A DNA stretch of 64,000 bases from positions 1,550,001-1,614,000 of the forward strand of contig NZ_CP014160.1 of assembly GCF_001543145.1 (NCBI RefSeq), written 5' to 3'. Below the pieces are notes generated by a model. The model ran no database searches and was not told the origin of the DNA. It saw only the letters and a program-made list of their open reading frames with translations. Shown in pieces: positions 36,251 through 44,778 of the stretch; position 1 is the first letter of the stretch; each line of letters begins with the position of its first letter. The position numbers and the translations under genes were made by a program. The DNA is from Aerococcus sanguinicola. Lineage in GTDB: Bacteria > Bacillota > Bacilli > Lactobacillales > Aerococcaceae.

Positions 36251-37336
36251 ATGAGGAAATTATACCGCTTGGCCTTGCTGGTTATAGTAGGCCTGGTTTT
36301 GTGTGCTTGTGAGAAGGAATCACCGTCGTCTGCCTTACCGGGAGCTTATCGCTCAGATAAGTTGAAGCTCTATGAGAATGTGCCCGAGGATTTTGACGGG
36401 ACCTACCTGGATACGGTGGATATTGATATCGAGATAGAGGACGTCCGTGTCCTGCCTGTTGGGGCCGAGGGTAACGAAGAGGGGGAGGCCCCTGTGATTG
36501 CCTTCTGGTACCAAGCGACCAACAAGTCGGAGGAAGAGCTATCGCCTTTCGAGGCTTGGATCCGCTGTTTTGTTCCAACCCAGCACCAAGATCAGTTGGA
36601 TGATAACTTGGACAATGACCTGGCTATCGCCAAACTTCCGGATGCTCGTTACAGGAAGACCCAGAACAAGAAACTGAAGCGAAACGAAAGTGCTAAGACC
36701 GCCATTGCTTTCAAGATCGCGGATATGAAGGCGCCGGTGACCCTGTTCGCCAAGACTGCTCAGGGCAAACTTCTAGGCAGTCAGGACTATAACCCTGCTG
36801 ACCTATTGAAGGACCGCTTGCTCAAGAAGACGGCGAGTGGACAGAAGGCTGACGCCACATCTTCGACTGCAAGAGGGACTAAGACCAAGCAGAAGGGGAA
36901 TTATCCTTCTAAGCGGGTGGAAGGGGCAATCATTGAGAGCTTGAACGCCATGTTGAATGGCGCCGTCACTAAAGGCAATATTATTTATTGGTTGAAGGCA
37001 GAAGGTTACACAGATGCCGAAATTAATGAGGCTTTGACCTATATCGATCTCGATGACTTATATGGTTCAACAACTTATGGTGGGCGTGATCCCTATGATG
37101 CTACCCCTGAACCTATCCAGCCTAGTGGAGCATCTGATACGAGCTACCCTGAAGGTCTCCCATCTGATGATGGCCAAGCGCCTTATATACAGCCGGGTTC
37201 ATCGTCGCCTTCTCCTAGTGCCCCATCTGCTGGACCTGGAGCTAGCGGTTATATAGATGATGCACCAGTAGACGATTACGATTACTCAGGTGATTGGCCA
37301 GACTGGAGTGCAACAAATCCAGCACCATCCTATTAG
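36251..37336 (+). CDS. putative lipoprotein with DUF5067-like domain
   Basis: The signal peptide ends in LVLCAC (lipidated Cys20). Residues ~50-185 resemble the DUF5067 surface domain (VIAFWYQATNKSEEELSPFEAW). Next come a linker and a short helical segment (VEGAIIESLNAMLNG...GYTDAEINEALTYI), then a Pro/Ser/Asp-rich tail ending DWSATNPAPSY. It is GC-richer than the defence genes around it. ATG 36251 follows GGAGGAAG. The role is unknown, presumably at the cell surface. Confidence 0.75.
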   Translation: MRKLYRLALLVIVGLVLCACEKESPSSALPGAYRSDKLKLYENVPEDFDGTYLDTVDIDIEIEDVRVLPVGAEGNEEGEAPVIAFWYQATNKSEEELSPFEAWIRCFVPTQHQDQLDDNLDNDLAIAKLPDARYRKTQNKKLKRNESAKTAIAFKIADMKAPVTLFAKTAQGKLLGSQDYNPADLLKDRLLKKTASGQKADATSSTARGTKTKQKGNYPSKRVEGAIIESLNAMLNGAVTKGNIIYWLKAEGYTDAEINEALTYIDLDDLYGSTTYGGRDPYDATPEPIQPSGASDTSYPEGLPSDDGQAPYIQPGSSSPSPSAPSAGPGASGYIDDAPVDDYDYSGDWPDWSATNPAPSY

Positions 37337-37352
37337 ATATTTCATGAACGAA

Positions 37353-37398
37353 GGCTCTCTCCTAAGTCAATTAGAAGACTTAGGGGAGGGCTTTTTTT
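37353..37398 (+). terminator. terminator after the DUF5067-like gene
   Basis: GCTCTCTCCTAAGTC pairs with GACTTAGGGGAGGGC, followed by seven T. Confidence 0.85.
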
Positions 37399-37476
37399 CT
37401 TAGGCGTAGGATGATCTCAGTCGTCTTTCTTGGCCATTTCTGCTACAATGAGCTTAATGAGAGAGGGGGGATTTGA

Positions 37477-38628
37477 ATGCCGACAGCTCGCGTGCCAGTT
37501 AATCCGAAGCTGATTAAATATTACATGGATCAAGCCTTCTTAACGGAAGTTGACCTATCGAATAAGTCTACTTTTAAGAAACTTGACGAGTGGTTATCAG
37601 GGGAAATTTATCCTACTTTTAAGCAGCTTGTCGATTTAAGTAAGGAACTGCATGTACCAGTTGGTTATTTTTTCCTTGAGCAGCCAGTTGACGATACACC
37701 AGATCTGATTGCTTATCGGACTTTGGGGTCTAAAGAAGATCATTCATCTGTTTCCCGTGAACTGATTGAGAGTATTCAATGGGTAGAGGATCAACAGGCT
37801 TTTTTATCAGACTATCGTAAGCGGCAAGGCTTTGAGAACTTGGACTATGTCGCTAAATATAAAACATACGCGGTGGACGATGTTGAAGAACTTGCGAATG
37901 AAGCAAGAAAACTTTTAGGGCTTCCGCATGTTTGGCAAAAAGATCTCCAAGGGCAAGGCGCTTTTAAATATTTTAGACAGCGCTTGAATGCTATAGGGAC
38001 GAGTGTGGTCGTCCAATCGCAAGTTGCTTTGAATACGCATCGGTCGCTTGATTTGGATGAATTTAGAGCTTTCGTCATCTTGGACGACTATGCTCCCTTT
38101 ATATTTATCAATGGCAAGGATTCTAAGAATGGACGCTTATTCTCTCTTCTCCATGAATTTGGGCATATTTTGTTAGGCCAAGAAGATGTTTTGTCAGCTA
38201 ATAAGATGCCAAATGATCTTAGCCAGTCTGAGAGACTATGCAATGCTTTTGCGGCTGAAATTTTAGTCCCTCGAGCTGCTTTTCTGAAGTCTTGGCATGA
38301 CCAGACCCCAACTAGAGCTTTAATTGAAGACTTATCTAGGAAATTTAAGGTGAGCCAAATCGTTATTGCGCGCCGTGCTTTAGATGCCGACTTTATTGAC
38401 CAAACCTTATATCAAGAAGTTGCCGAAGAAGTCAGTGAACAATTTAGGCAAAGTGAAGCTAAAAGAAAACAAGCTTCAGGAGGTCCTGATTTTTGGACAA
38501 CTTTGCAGTCCCGGCTCGATCCTCTCGTAACGGAGACTGTGTTCAATGCCTATTATGCAGGGGATATTAGATACAGTGATGCAGCTAATTTATTGAATAT
38601 GCCACTTAGTATGTTACAAAAGCTGTAG
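37477..38628 (+). CDS. XRE-type regulator with ImmA/IrrE metallopeptidase domain
   Basis: The 383-residue protein has an N-terminal helix-turn-helix-like region (about 15-70, KLDEWLSGEIYPTFKQLVDLSKELHV) and a central zinc peptidase with the H-E-x-x-H motif (LLHEFGHILLG), followed by the downstream Glu in NAFAAEILVP. This COG2856-type fusion is common in toxin-antitoxin modules, prophages and defence loci, where the protease cleaves a repressor or antitoxin. GAGAGGGGGG precedes ATG 37477. It lies upstream of the toxin-antitoxin-chaperone genes but is separated by a hairpin and ~260 bp, so a link is possible but unproven. Confidence 0.8.
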   Translation: MPTARVPVNPKLIKYYMDQAFLTEVDLSNKSTFKKLDEWLSGEIYPTFKQLVDLSKELHVPVGYFFLEQPVDDTPDLIAYRTLGSKEDHSSVSRELIESIQWVEDQQAFLSDYRKRQGFENLDYVAKYKTYAVDDVEELANEARKLLGLPHVWQKDLQGQGAFKYFRQRLNAIGTSVVVQSQVALNTHRSLDLDEFRAFVILDDYAPFIFINGKDSKNGRLFSLLHEFGHILLGQEDVLSANKMPNDLSQSERLCNAFAAEILVPRAAFLKSWHDQTPTRALIEDLSRKFKVSQIVIARRALDADFIDQTLYQEVAEEVSEQFRQSEAKRKQASGGPDFWTTLQSRLDPLVTETVFNAYYAGDIRYSDAANLLNMPLSMLQKL

Positions 38629-38776
38629 TCATAACTTAACTTTTTGGTATCATTATATTAGAAAAATTGATTTGATTGAATGAAATATAGGAAGGTTTAG
38701 CTTTTGTCTAGCTAACAAACTAGTGAAATGTTATAATCAATTTGTGGAAGAGAAGAAGTCAATTATTTACCAATCG

Positions 38777-38806
38777 TACCCTTAGTAATTACTTAATCTA
38801 AGGGTA
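38777..38806 (+). terminator. hairpin between the ImmA gene and the toxin operon
   Basis: TACCCTTAG pairs exactly with CTAAGGGTA, followed by TTATTGT. It is a weak terminator or leader hairpin. Confidence 0.5.
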
Positions 38807-38891
38807 TTATTGTATATACTTTTAGCAAGGATCCTTCCAAAGTCATATATTAATTTAATAATTACTTTGTAGCAATGAAAAGGTGAATACG

Positions 38892-39449
38892 GTGACCGAT
38901 GATGTAATATATTATCTTCTCTATCATGGAACAACTGCTAGAGGTGCTACTGAAATCCTTAAAAACAAAGAATTTACTTTCAGAAAAAGAAATGATCATT
39001 GGTTAGGAAATGGAATTTATTTCTTTATAAATGACCTTGAAAAAGCAAAATGGTGGGGCGTACAGGCGTGTAGACGTGATAGATTAAAAAAACTAGCTAT
39101 ATTACAAATACAAAACTTTAAGATCAATAGAAACGATTTACTTGATTTAGATACTGAGGAAGATAGACAAAAACTATTTAATTTCTTGCAAGAATTAAAG
39201 TCACAAGGCATTAGTTTAAATACTGATCAAATGGTTAATGAAATTGAAATGCGAGCCTATTTAATTGAAATGTATGTTAAATATACCTCTAAAATTGCAA
39301 GTAAACAAACTTACTATAAACCTTCTCCTAAGCATTTATGGAACTTAGAGGAATTTGGTATTTTTAATTTACAAGTTCAGTTTTGTATTTATGATAATGA
39401 AAGTATTGATTTTGAAAAAGTCCAATTATTTTTAGAGGAGGAGATTTAA
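38892..39449 (+). CDS. ADP-ribosyltransferase-like toxin (CmdT-like)
   Basis: A 185-residue protein with ART-fold motifs: LLYHGTTARGATEIL at the N-terminus (the His-containing NAD motif), then DHWLGNGIYFFINDLEKAKWWG (Tyr-containing second motif), and acidic residues such as NEIEMRAYLIEMY where the third motif could lie. It is followed 2 bp later by a small protein and then a SecB-like chaperone. That is the toxin-antitoxin-chaperone order of CmdTAC, whose toxin ADP-ribosylates mRNA during phage infection. GTG 38892 is preferred over GTG 38883 because AAAAGG is well spaced. Homology to CmdT itself is inferred. Confidence 0.65.
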   Translation: MTDDVIYYLLYHGTTARGATEILKNKEFTFRKRNDHWLGNGIYFFINDLEKAKWWGVQACRRDRLKKLAILQIQNFKINRNDLLDLDTEEDRQKLFNFLQELKSQGISLNTDQMVNEIEMRAYLIEMYVKYTSKIASKQTYYKPSPKHLWNLEEFGIFNLQVQFCIYDNESIDFEKVQLFLEEEI

Positions 39450-39451
39450 TT

Positions 39452-39727
39452 ATGATAGACCTAAAAAAGTTGGAACAAATAGCTAATGAGATGGATATAG
39501 AGATTAGAACTGATTTAAAACCAGGCTTTTATTCTCAAGATAAGTATGCATCTTACAGCTCAATTTTTTCTATAAATATGGAGGGTATCTACTCATATAA
39601 AACTAAAATTCAAGAAAATGAAAATGATAATATACAAAAGAAATCAAAGAAGAGACTGTATTTTGAAACATTTAATTATAAGTCGAATGCATATCAAGAA
39701 ATACAGAATCTTTCGTGTGCAGTGTAG
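39452..39727 (+). CDS. candidate chaperone-dependent antitoxin (CmdA-like)
   Basis: A 91-residue polar protein without a family I recognise (MIDLKKLEQIANEMDIEIRT start). Its position between an ART-like toxin and a SecB-like chaperone, 2 bp after the toxin stop and behind GAGGAGGAG, is that of the antitoxin in toxin-antitoxin-chaperone operons. In those systems the C-terminal tail holds the chaperone-addiction segment. Here the tail is SNAYQEIQNLSCAV, partly hydrophobic. The role is inferred from context only. Confidence 0.55.
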   Translation: MIDLKKLEQIANEMDIEIRTDLKPGFYSQDKYASYSSIFSINMEGIYSYKTKIQENENDNIQKKSKKRLYFETFNYKSNAYQEIQNLSCAV

Positions 39728-39742
39728 AAAGGAAGCTCTTCA

Positions 39743-40150
39743 ATGGATAATCAACCTGTAATTGAGCTATTGAGTTATCGCATTTCAAACATTAGATTGC
39801 AACATTTCAATGAACTAAATGAAGTTAATAATTTAGATCCTAAGATAGGGGATATTTCTGCAAATATTGGTGTAAGTGAGGATAAAGAAATTGCCCAAAT
39901 CGAATTATCGACTTCTGTAGCTGCTAGAAGTAAAAATAATGATATTCAGCGGGCGATTAGTATGACGGTAGTCGGACAATTTAAAATTAATGAAAAAATT
40001 AATCACATCGATTATCTTAGAGTTAATGGTACGGCAATTCTTTTCCCATATTTAAGAACATTTATTTCAGTTGTTAGCTCATTAGATAATGAAGATGCAA
40101 TTGTTATACCAACAGTAAATACTAATAATTTCACAAGTGAAAGTGAATGA
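39743..40150 (+). CDS. SecB-like chaperone of a toxin-antitoxin-chaperone system
   Basis: The 135-residue protein has SecB features: a beta-rich body, then GTAILFPYLRTFISVVSS followed by a proline-containing end (IPTVNTNNF), matching SecB's LFPY-R signature and final PxNF-like motif. Firmicutes normally lack housekeeping SecB, so a dedicated solitary SecB-like chaperone beside a toxin pair is the hallmark of TAC modules. It would protect and fold the antitoxin, and disturbance by phage could free the toxin. ATG 39743 follows AAAGGAAG, 15 bp after the antitoxin stop. Confidence 0.78.
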   Translation: MDNQPVIELLSYRISNIRLQHFNELNEVNNLDPKIGDISANIGVSEDKEIAQIELSTSVAARSKNNDIQRAISMTVVGQFKINEKINHIDYLRVNGTAILFPYLRTFISVVSSLDNEDAIVIPTVNTNNFTSESE

Positions 40151-40288
40151 TGAAATTTTATAGGTACAAAACGATTTTTGTAGCAGGGCACACTATTCAA
40201 AAGTAAACCGTCTATTTGATTTCCTGTCATTTCTATAGCTAGCAATGTGGAAAATAGCACTTCTATAGTTTAAGCACCATTATGATTC

Positions 40289-40463
40289 TGAGCAGGAGTG
40301 GAGCTCGAGTTTGATCGTTAGCCATGACCAAGCAAACGAAGCGAATTAGGGAGAGTTGGCGTAAGCCTTACTCTCCCTTTAAGTCTCGTTAGGCGAGAGA
40401 CCTTGGCTCGAGCCGGTGCCATGGCTTTTCAAGGACCAAATTCAACAGCGCAACGTATGCTCA
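40289..40463 (-). repeat. 175-bp TGAGCA terminal-inverted-repeat element
   Basis: It begins TGAGCAGGAGTGGAGC, carries the conserved core AGGCGAGAGACC...GGCTCGAGCCGG, and ends GCGCAACGTATGCTCA. It has the same length as the copy at 7886. It lies before the PTS gene, while an oppositely oriented 124-bp copy lies after it. Nothing else is seen in 40151-40590. Confidence 0.85.
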
Positions 40464-40590
40464 GAGCACAATTCACTTTGCATCATCCAAAAAGTATAGA
40501 ATTTTCCACATTCTAGCCCACTTCTTCCCTATTTAAGCCTTTTCATCTCTTCTATAATTCAACTATAGAAGTTATGAGGAGGTTTTTCTT

Positions 40591-41955
40591 GTGTTTGAAC
40601 AGGAATCCCGGGCCATTTTGGCTGCCTTAGCCGGCTCGGACAATATTAAATATATCGAATTAGTAGATGAGGGAATTGAGCTAGAACTCAAAGACCTCTC
40701 CTTAGTGAAATTGGACCAATTGGCCAGTCTTGACGGCATCCAGTCCCTGGACCTGGACGGCTACCAGCTGACCCTCCACATCCAGAACAGCCGCCAGGAA
40801 ATCTATGAGAAGGTCCTCGACCTGATGGACCAAGGTCCGAAAGAAGAAGCCAAGGAAGAGAAGAAGGAATCCGTCTTCAACAAGGCAATCAAGGCCATCA
40901 CGGCATCCCTTTCTCCAGTGGTTCCGATCATGGCTGGGGCTGGGCTAGGTAAGGTCATTGTCCTAGTCCTTAACCTGACCGGCGTCTTGGCTGAGGACGA
41001 TAGCTTGTACATCTTCCTGAAGTTTATCTTTGATACGTCTTACTACTTCCTGCCCGGCTATGTCGGTTTCTCGGCTGCCAAGGTCTTCGGGGCCAACCGC
41101 TACCTAGGTGCCTTCATGGGCTTGATGACTGTCCACCCCACTTGGGTTAAGATGATTGAAGCGGGAACGGATGTTAATTTCTTGGGCTTCCATATTCCCC
41201 TGATTGAGTATGACACGACCCTGGTTTCGGCCCTCCTGACGGTCTGGATGATGTCTTACATTGAACGTTTCTTCCGCAAGTTTATCCCAGATATGATCAA
41301 GGTCTTCGGCGTTCCCTTGATGACCATGTTGGTAACTGCACCGCTGACCTTCCTTGTCTTTGGTCCGGTCGGCGACTGGGTCTCCCATGTGATCGCAGAT
41401 GGGTCAGTTTGGCTCTATGACAACATTGGCTTTATCGCCATTCCACTCCTGGCTGCGGCCTATCCATGGTTGGTTTCCATTGGTGTCCACAAGTCGCTCA
41501 GTCCTATCTCCATTACCCTGGTGGCGGAGCAGGGCTACGACCCCATTATCCGCGTGGTTGCCCTCTGCGCCAACATGTCCCAAGCCGCTGCCGGTCTCGC
41601 CATCGGTCTGCGGGCTAAGAACAAGGAGCTGAAGTCCCTGGCCTTTTCAACCGGACTGACTGCCTTACTGGGTGGGACAACCGGTCCTGTCATGTACGGG
41701 GTTAACCTGCCTTTGAAAAAACCGATGTACGCTTCCATGATCGGTGCCTGTGCTGGTGGGATCTTCGCCAGCTTGATGAAGATGAAGGCCTTTATCTACG
41801 TGACGCCGGCCCTTCTGAGCCTGCCTATGTGGGTGTCCAAGGACCAATCCTATCTCGTTGAAGCCATCATCACGATCTTAATTGTGACCGTTGTGACGAT
41901 CGTGGCTCAGTTCCTGCTCGGCTTCGATGAATCGGACTACAAGGTTAAAGACTAG
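40591..41955 (+). CDS. PTS IIBC-type membrane protein with cysteine-less IIB domain
   Basis: The N-terminal ~75 residues align with the IIB domain of glucose/beta-glucoside PTS permeases (NIKYIELVDEGIELELKD against the usual N-I-x5-C-x-TRLR). However, Val25 stands where the phosphorylated Cys should be, and no Cys is present in the domain. From about residue 95 it is a IIC permease with about ten helices, including PVVPIMAGAGLGK and GGTTGPVMYGVNLPLKKP. GTG 40591 follows GAGGAGG. It needs a separate IIB, or acts as a sensor. The substrate is unknown. An HptRSA-like regulatory operon follows. Confidence 0.78.
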   Translation: MFEQESRAILAALAGSDNIKYIELVDEGIELELKDLSLVKLDQLASLDGIQSLDLDGYQLTLHIQNSRQEIYEKVLDLMDQGPKEEAKEEKKESVFNKAIKAITASLSPVVPIMAGAGLGKVIVLVLNLTGVLAEDDSLYIFLKFIFDTSYYFLPGYVGFSAAKVFGANRYLGAFMGLMTVHPTWVKMIEAGTDVNFLGFHIPLIEYDTTLVSALLTVWMMSYIERFFRKFIPDMIKVFGVPLMTMLVTAPLTFLVFGPVGDWVSHVIADGSVWLYDNIGFIAIPLLAAAYPWLVSIGVHKSLSPISITLVAEQGYDPIIRVVALCANMSQAAAGLAIGLRAKNKELKSLAFSTGLTALLGGTTGPVMYGVNLPLKKPMYASMIGACAGGIFASLMKMKAFIYVTPALLSLPMWVSKDQSYLVEAIITILIVTVVTIVAQFLLGFDESDYKVKD

Positions 41956-41963
41956 ATCAAAAA

Positions 41964-42006
41964 GAACAGAAATTTTGTCTTAAGGGACGGGATTTCTGTT
42001 TTTTTG
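41964..42006 (+). terminator. terminator of the PTS gene
   Basis: AACAGAAAT pairs with ATTTCTGTT, followed by a run of T, about 10 bp after the stop. Confidence 0.8.
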
Positions 42007-42036
42007 AAGTCTTGCTTCCTTTTTAAATTGTACTAG

Positions 42037-42160
42037 TGAGCATACGTTCTGCTTTAATTTTTGGTCGTTATAGAGCCATGGCACCGGCTCGAGCCAAGGT
42101 CTCTCGCCTAGCGAGACTCAAATGGCTAACGACCAAAATTAAAGCGCCACTCCTGCTCAA
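42037..42160 (+). repeat. 124-bp TGAGCA terminal-inverted-repeat element
   Basis: This compact copy shows the plan most clearly. The left end is TGAGCATACGTTCTGCTTT then TTTGGTCGTTA. The core is GCCATGGCACCGGCTCGAGC then CAAGGTCTCTCGCCTAGCGA. The right end is TAACGACCAAAATTAAAGCG then CCACTCCTGCTCA. The ends pair except for a central 8-base mismatch, and the core is itself palindromic at CGGCTCGAGCC. Confidence 0.9.
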
Positions 42161-42235
42161 AATAGAAATGCTTCTTAAATTTAGTAGTCATCAATAATAA
42201 AATAATGAATTTTTTATTTCAAAATATCTTTGGTA

Positions 42236-42268
42236 AGCATTCATTCTTCTTTAATTTTTGGCCTTTGT
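42236..42268 (+). repeat. solo left-end relic of the TGAGCA element
   Basis: AGCATTCATTCTTCTTTAAT followed by TTTTGGCC is a decayed match to the left end of the copy 200 bp upstream. Confidence 0.4.
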
Positions 42269-42306
42269 GGCTGAGGAAAGAGATAAAAGAAGACTTTTTG
42301 CCTGCA

Positions 42307-42387
42307 CCGGCATTGTCATTAGAGATAATGCCGAATCAAAAGAGCTACCGGCATTAACGCTTAAGAAGATGCCGGTACCGGGATAAT
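42307..42387. repeat. two 41-bp hairpin repeats
   Basis: CCGGCATT occurs at 42307 and 42348, 41 bp apart. Each unit closes with AATGCCG or GATGCCGG to form a hairpin. The period equals that of the seven-unit array at 4551 though the sequence differs. Confidence 0.65.
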
Positions 42388-42452
42388 CATGAAATTTAAT
42401 TCGTGTTTTTTCTTTTAAATGGTCTATACTAGATAAGCAAGGAGGTGGGCTT

Positions 42453-44039
42453 ATGGCTCAGACGTTTCGAGAATCTTTGGAGCGGGATATGGTAAGGATT
42501 GGGACGCTCTCGGTGGTCCTGGTGTCGACGATTCTTGTACTTGTTTTTATGGCCTATGCTTATATTGAGCAGACGACCCAGTTGCGGCGCGATACGGAGG
42601 GGATTGCGGCGGCTTTTGCGGATGATTTAGCTGGGGCGGACCGGGTCCTCGAGGCCATGTTAGCGGCAGAGGGACCGGGGCGGGACTTGTCCTACCGCTT
42701 CTACCGGACCCAGGCTGACAACCACTTGGAGGGACAAGTTTTCCTGCTCGATGGGGAGGGGGAAGAAGTCTATAATAATGCACCCGACCGGCCCTTGCCG
42801 GCAAGCTACCGCCAGCTCTTGGCCGGTGGCGAGGGTGAGGCAGGGCGATTGACTTATTTCGATGTGGCGGGCCAGCCTTACTTGATGGTCTACCGTCGCC
42901 AGCCGGATAAGCTGGCGGTTTACTTGATCAAGGGCCAGGACCTGGTTCAGGCAGACCGGATCGATGCGGTATCCTATATCCTCTTGAATCCCTATAGCCG
43001 CGTCCTGGCTTCTGACAAGTCTGCGAATCTTGATCATGTGGCGGGGCGTGGACATTTTGCCTGGGTCAATAACCAGGTCTACCTTAGACAGCAGACGCCC
43101 CTCGCTTCCGGCTTCCAGCTCCAGACCCAGATTCTCTTCCTGCCTATCCTGTCGCTCTTGGCGATTTCTCTGGCTGGACTCCTACTTTTGATTCTTTTCA
43201 TGGTGGGATTGACCAATCATTTCGCGGCTTATCTGGCCAAGCACAACAGCCAGGCTATCGATAGTTTGGTGGGAGAGACCCGGCGCATTTCCCAGGGGGA
43301 CCAGGAGCGTCTTGAGGGGGACTATGAGGCAGACTTTGCCTACTTAGCCCAGGCCATGAACCTGATGTTGGCGCGGATCCGCCAGCTCAATGCCGACCAG
43401 ATTGACTTGGAGCGGGACCGGGTCAATTATGAGCGCAAAATGTTGGAGGCCCAGTTCAACCCCCACTTTCTCTACAATACGCTGGAGACGATCCGGATCA
43501 CTAGCCAGTTTGACCCCAAAGTCTGCAGCCAGTTGATCCGCTCGCTGACGACCATCCTCCGCTATTCCATGGGTGGGCAGATGGCGGATGCTGCCCTGGC
43601 TGAAGATCTGAAGGTGATTGACCATTATCTCCAGGTCACCCAGGTGCGCTTTCCCCAATTTTCTTATGCCATTCACTGTCCGGAGGCTTTGGGCCAGGTC
43701 CAGGTGCCCCGGCTCTTCTTGCTTTCGGCGATTGAGAATGCCATTAAGTATGGGCGGGACCAGCGGCCGGACTTGCGGATTGACTTGACCGTGGATTGCG
43801 AGGAGGACCAGGTCTTCTTTTGTCTGGCCGATAATGGGCCGGGCTTTAGTCAGGAGGCGCGGGCTCATTTAGCCGCAGACTTGGCTGCCAACCGCGGCCA
43901 GCACGGCTTGATGAATTCGATCAAGCGCCTGCATTTTCTATACCCTGAGGCCCAGTTGGAAGTGAAGGACTCGGACGAGGGGGCGTGTTTAATTTATTGG
44001 ATAAGGAGGCCGGCTCATGTACCGGATTGTGATCGTTGA
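42453..44039 (+). CDS. LytS/YesM-type sensor histidine kinase (HptS-like)
   Basis: A 528-residue membrane kinase: helix at ~18-38, extracellular sensor domain, second helix at ~228-252, HAMP-like linker, His_kinase domain with LEAQFNPHFLYNTLETI (phospho-acceptor His near residue 338), then an ATPase domain with AIENAIKYG and DNGPGF. It overlaps the regulator gene by 23 bp, and a binding-protein gene ends the operon. This arrangement is that of S. aureus HptRSA, which senses hexose phosphates. GGAGGTGGG precedes ATG 42453. The ligand here is not known. Confidence 0.87.
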   Translation: MAQTFRESLERDMVRIGTLSVVLVSTILVLVFMAYAYIEQTTQLRRDTEGIAAAFADDLAGADRVLEAMLAAEGPGRDLSYRFYRTQADNHLEGQVFLLDGEGEEVYNNAPDRPLPASYRQLLAGGEGEAGRLTYFDVAGQPYLMVYRRQPDKLAVYLIKGQDLVQADRIDAVSYILLNPYSRVLASDKSANLDHVAGRGHFAWVNNQVYLRQQTPLASGFQLQTQILFLPILSLLAISLAGLLLLILFMVGLTNHFAAYLAKHNSQAIDSLVGETRRISQGDQERLEGDYEADFAYLAQAMNLMLARIRQLNADQIDLERDRVNYERKMLEAQFNPHFLYNTLETIRITSQFDPKVCSQLIRSLTTILRYSMGGQMADAALAEDLKVIDHYLQVTQVRFPQFSYAIHCPEALGQVQVPRLFLLSAIENAIKYGRDQRPDLRIDLTVDCEEDQVFFCLADNGPGFSQEARAHLAADLAANRGQHGLMNSIKRLHFLYPEAQLEVKDSDEGACLIYWIRRPAHVPDCDR

Positions 44040-44778
44040 AGATGAAGAATGGATTCGTAAGTGGTTGGTCTACGGTGTGGACTATGCCCAGCTGGGAGCC
44101 CTGGTGGTCGGCGAGGCCTCGAATGGTCAGGAGGGCGCAGCTTTGATCCGCGACAGCCAGCCCGACCTGGTGCTGACGGATATCACCATGCCCTTCATGG
44201 GGGCTTTTGAGATGTTTGACGCCGTGTCAGACCTGACTTTTGAGAAGATTATTATCTCGGGCTACAATGATTTCGCCAATGCCAAGGCGGCTATCCGCTA
44301 CGGGGTGGTGAACTTTGTGACCAAACCGATCGATGAAGAGGAACTCCTGGCTTCTGTCCGCGAAGCCTTGTCCCGGCTGGCACCGGAAGAGGAAAGGCAG
44401 GGTCTGGCAGATGAGCTCTTGTCTGGCCTCGTTGCAGACCCTGATGCCCTCGTCCAGGAGGTTCTCGCCTATGTCCACACCCACTTCAAGGAGAAGCTGA
44501 CCATGGCGCGGATGGCAAAGGTCCTGGTTTACAGCGAGTCCTATCTCTACCGGAAGATCAAGGCCAGTCTGACCGTTAGCCTGAGCGACTATATCCAGCG
44601 CTATCGAATTTCCCAAGCCGTCCAACTCTTAGAAGCCCAGGAAGACTTGAGGATTTCAGACTTGGCTACAGACCTTGGCTTTTCCGATTATAACTACTTC
44701 GACCAGGTCTTTAAGAAGTATGTGGGGATGACTCCCACAGCCTTTAGAAAGGGAGGCCAGGATGAGAAAACAGACTAA
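44017..44778 (+). CDS. AraC-family response regulator (HptR/YesN-like)
   Basis: The receiver domain (residues 1-120) has acidic pocket EDEE, phospho-acceptor Asp55 (LVLTDITMP), and Lys in VTKPID. The C-terminal ~100 residues hold two helix-turn-helix motifs of AraC type (SYLYRKIKASLTVSLSDYI, then LGFSDYNYFDQVFKKYVGMTP). It is presumed phosphorylated by the overlapping kinase and to activate nearby transport genes. It overlaps both its neighbours, which implies translational coupling. The target is not visible. The upstream PTS gene is one candidate. Confidence 0.9.
   Translation: MYRIVIVEDEEWIRKWLVYGVDYAQLGALVVGEASNGQEGAALIRDSQPDLVLTDITMPFMGAFEMFDAVSDLTFEKIIISGYNDFANAKAAIRYGVVNFVTKPIDEEELLASVREALSRLAPEEERQGLADELLSGLVADPDALVQEVLAYVHTHFKEKLTMARMAKVLVYSESYLYRKIKASLTVSLSDYIQRYRISQAVQLLEAQEDLRISDLATDLGFSDYNYFDQVFKKYVGMTPTAFRKGGQDEKTD

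Noticed and set aside
31698..37336. The two lipoproteins as parts of defence systems
   Set aside because: Their GC content, signal peptides and separate terminators fit surface genes rather than the AT-rich defence genes around them.
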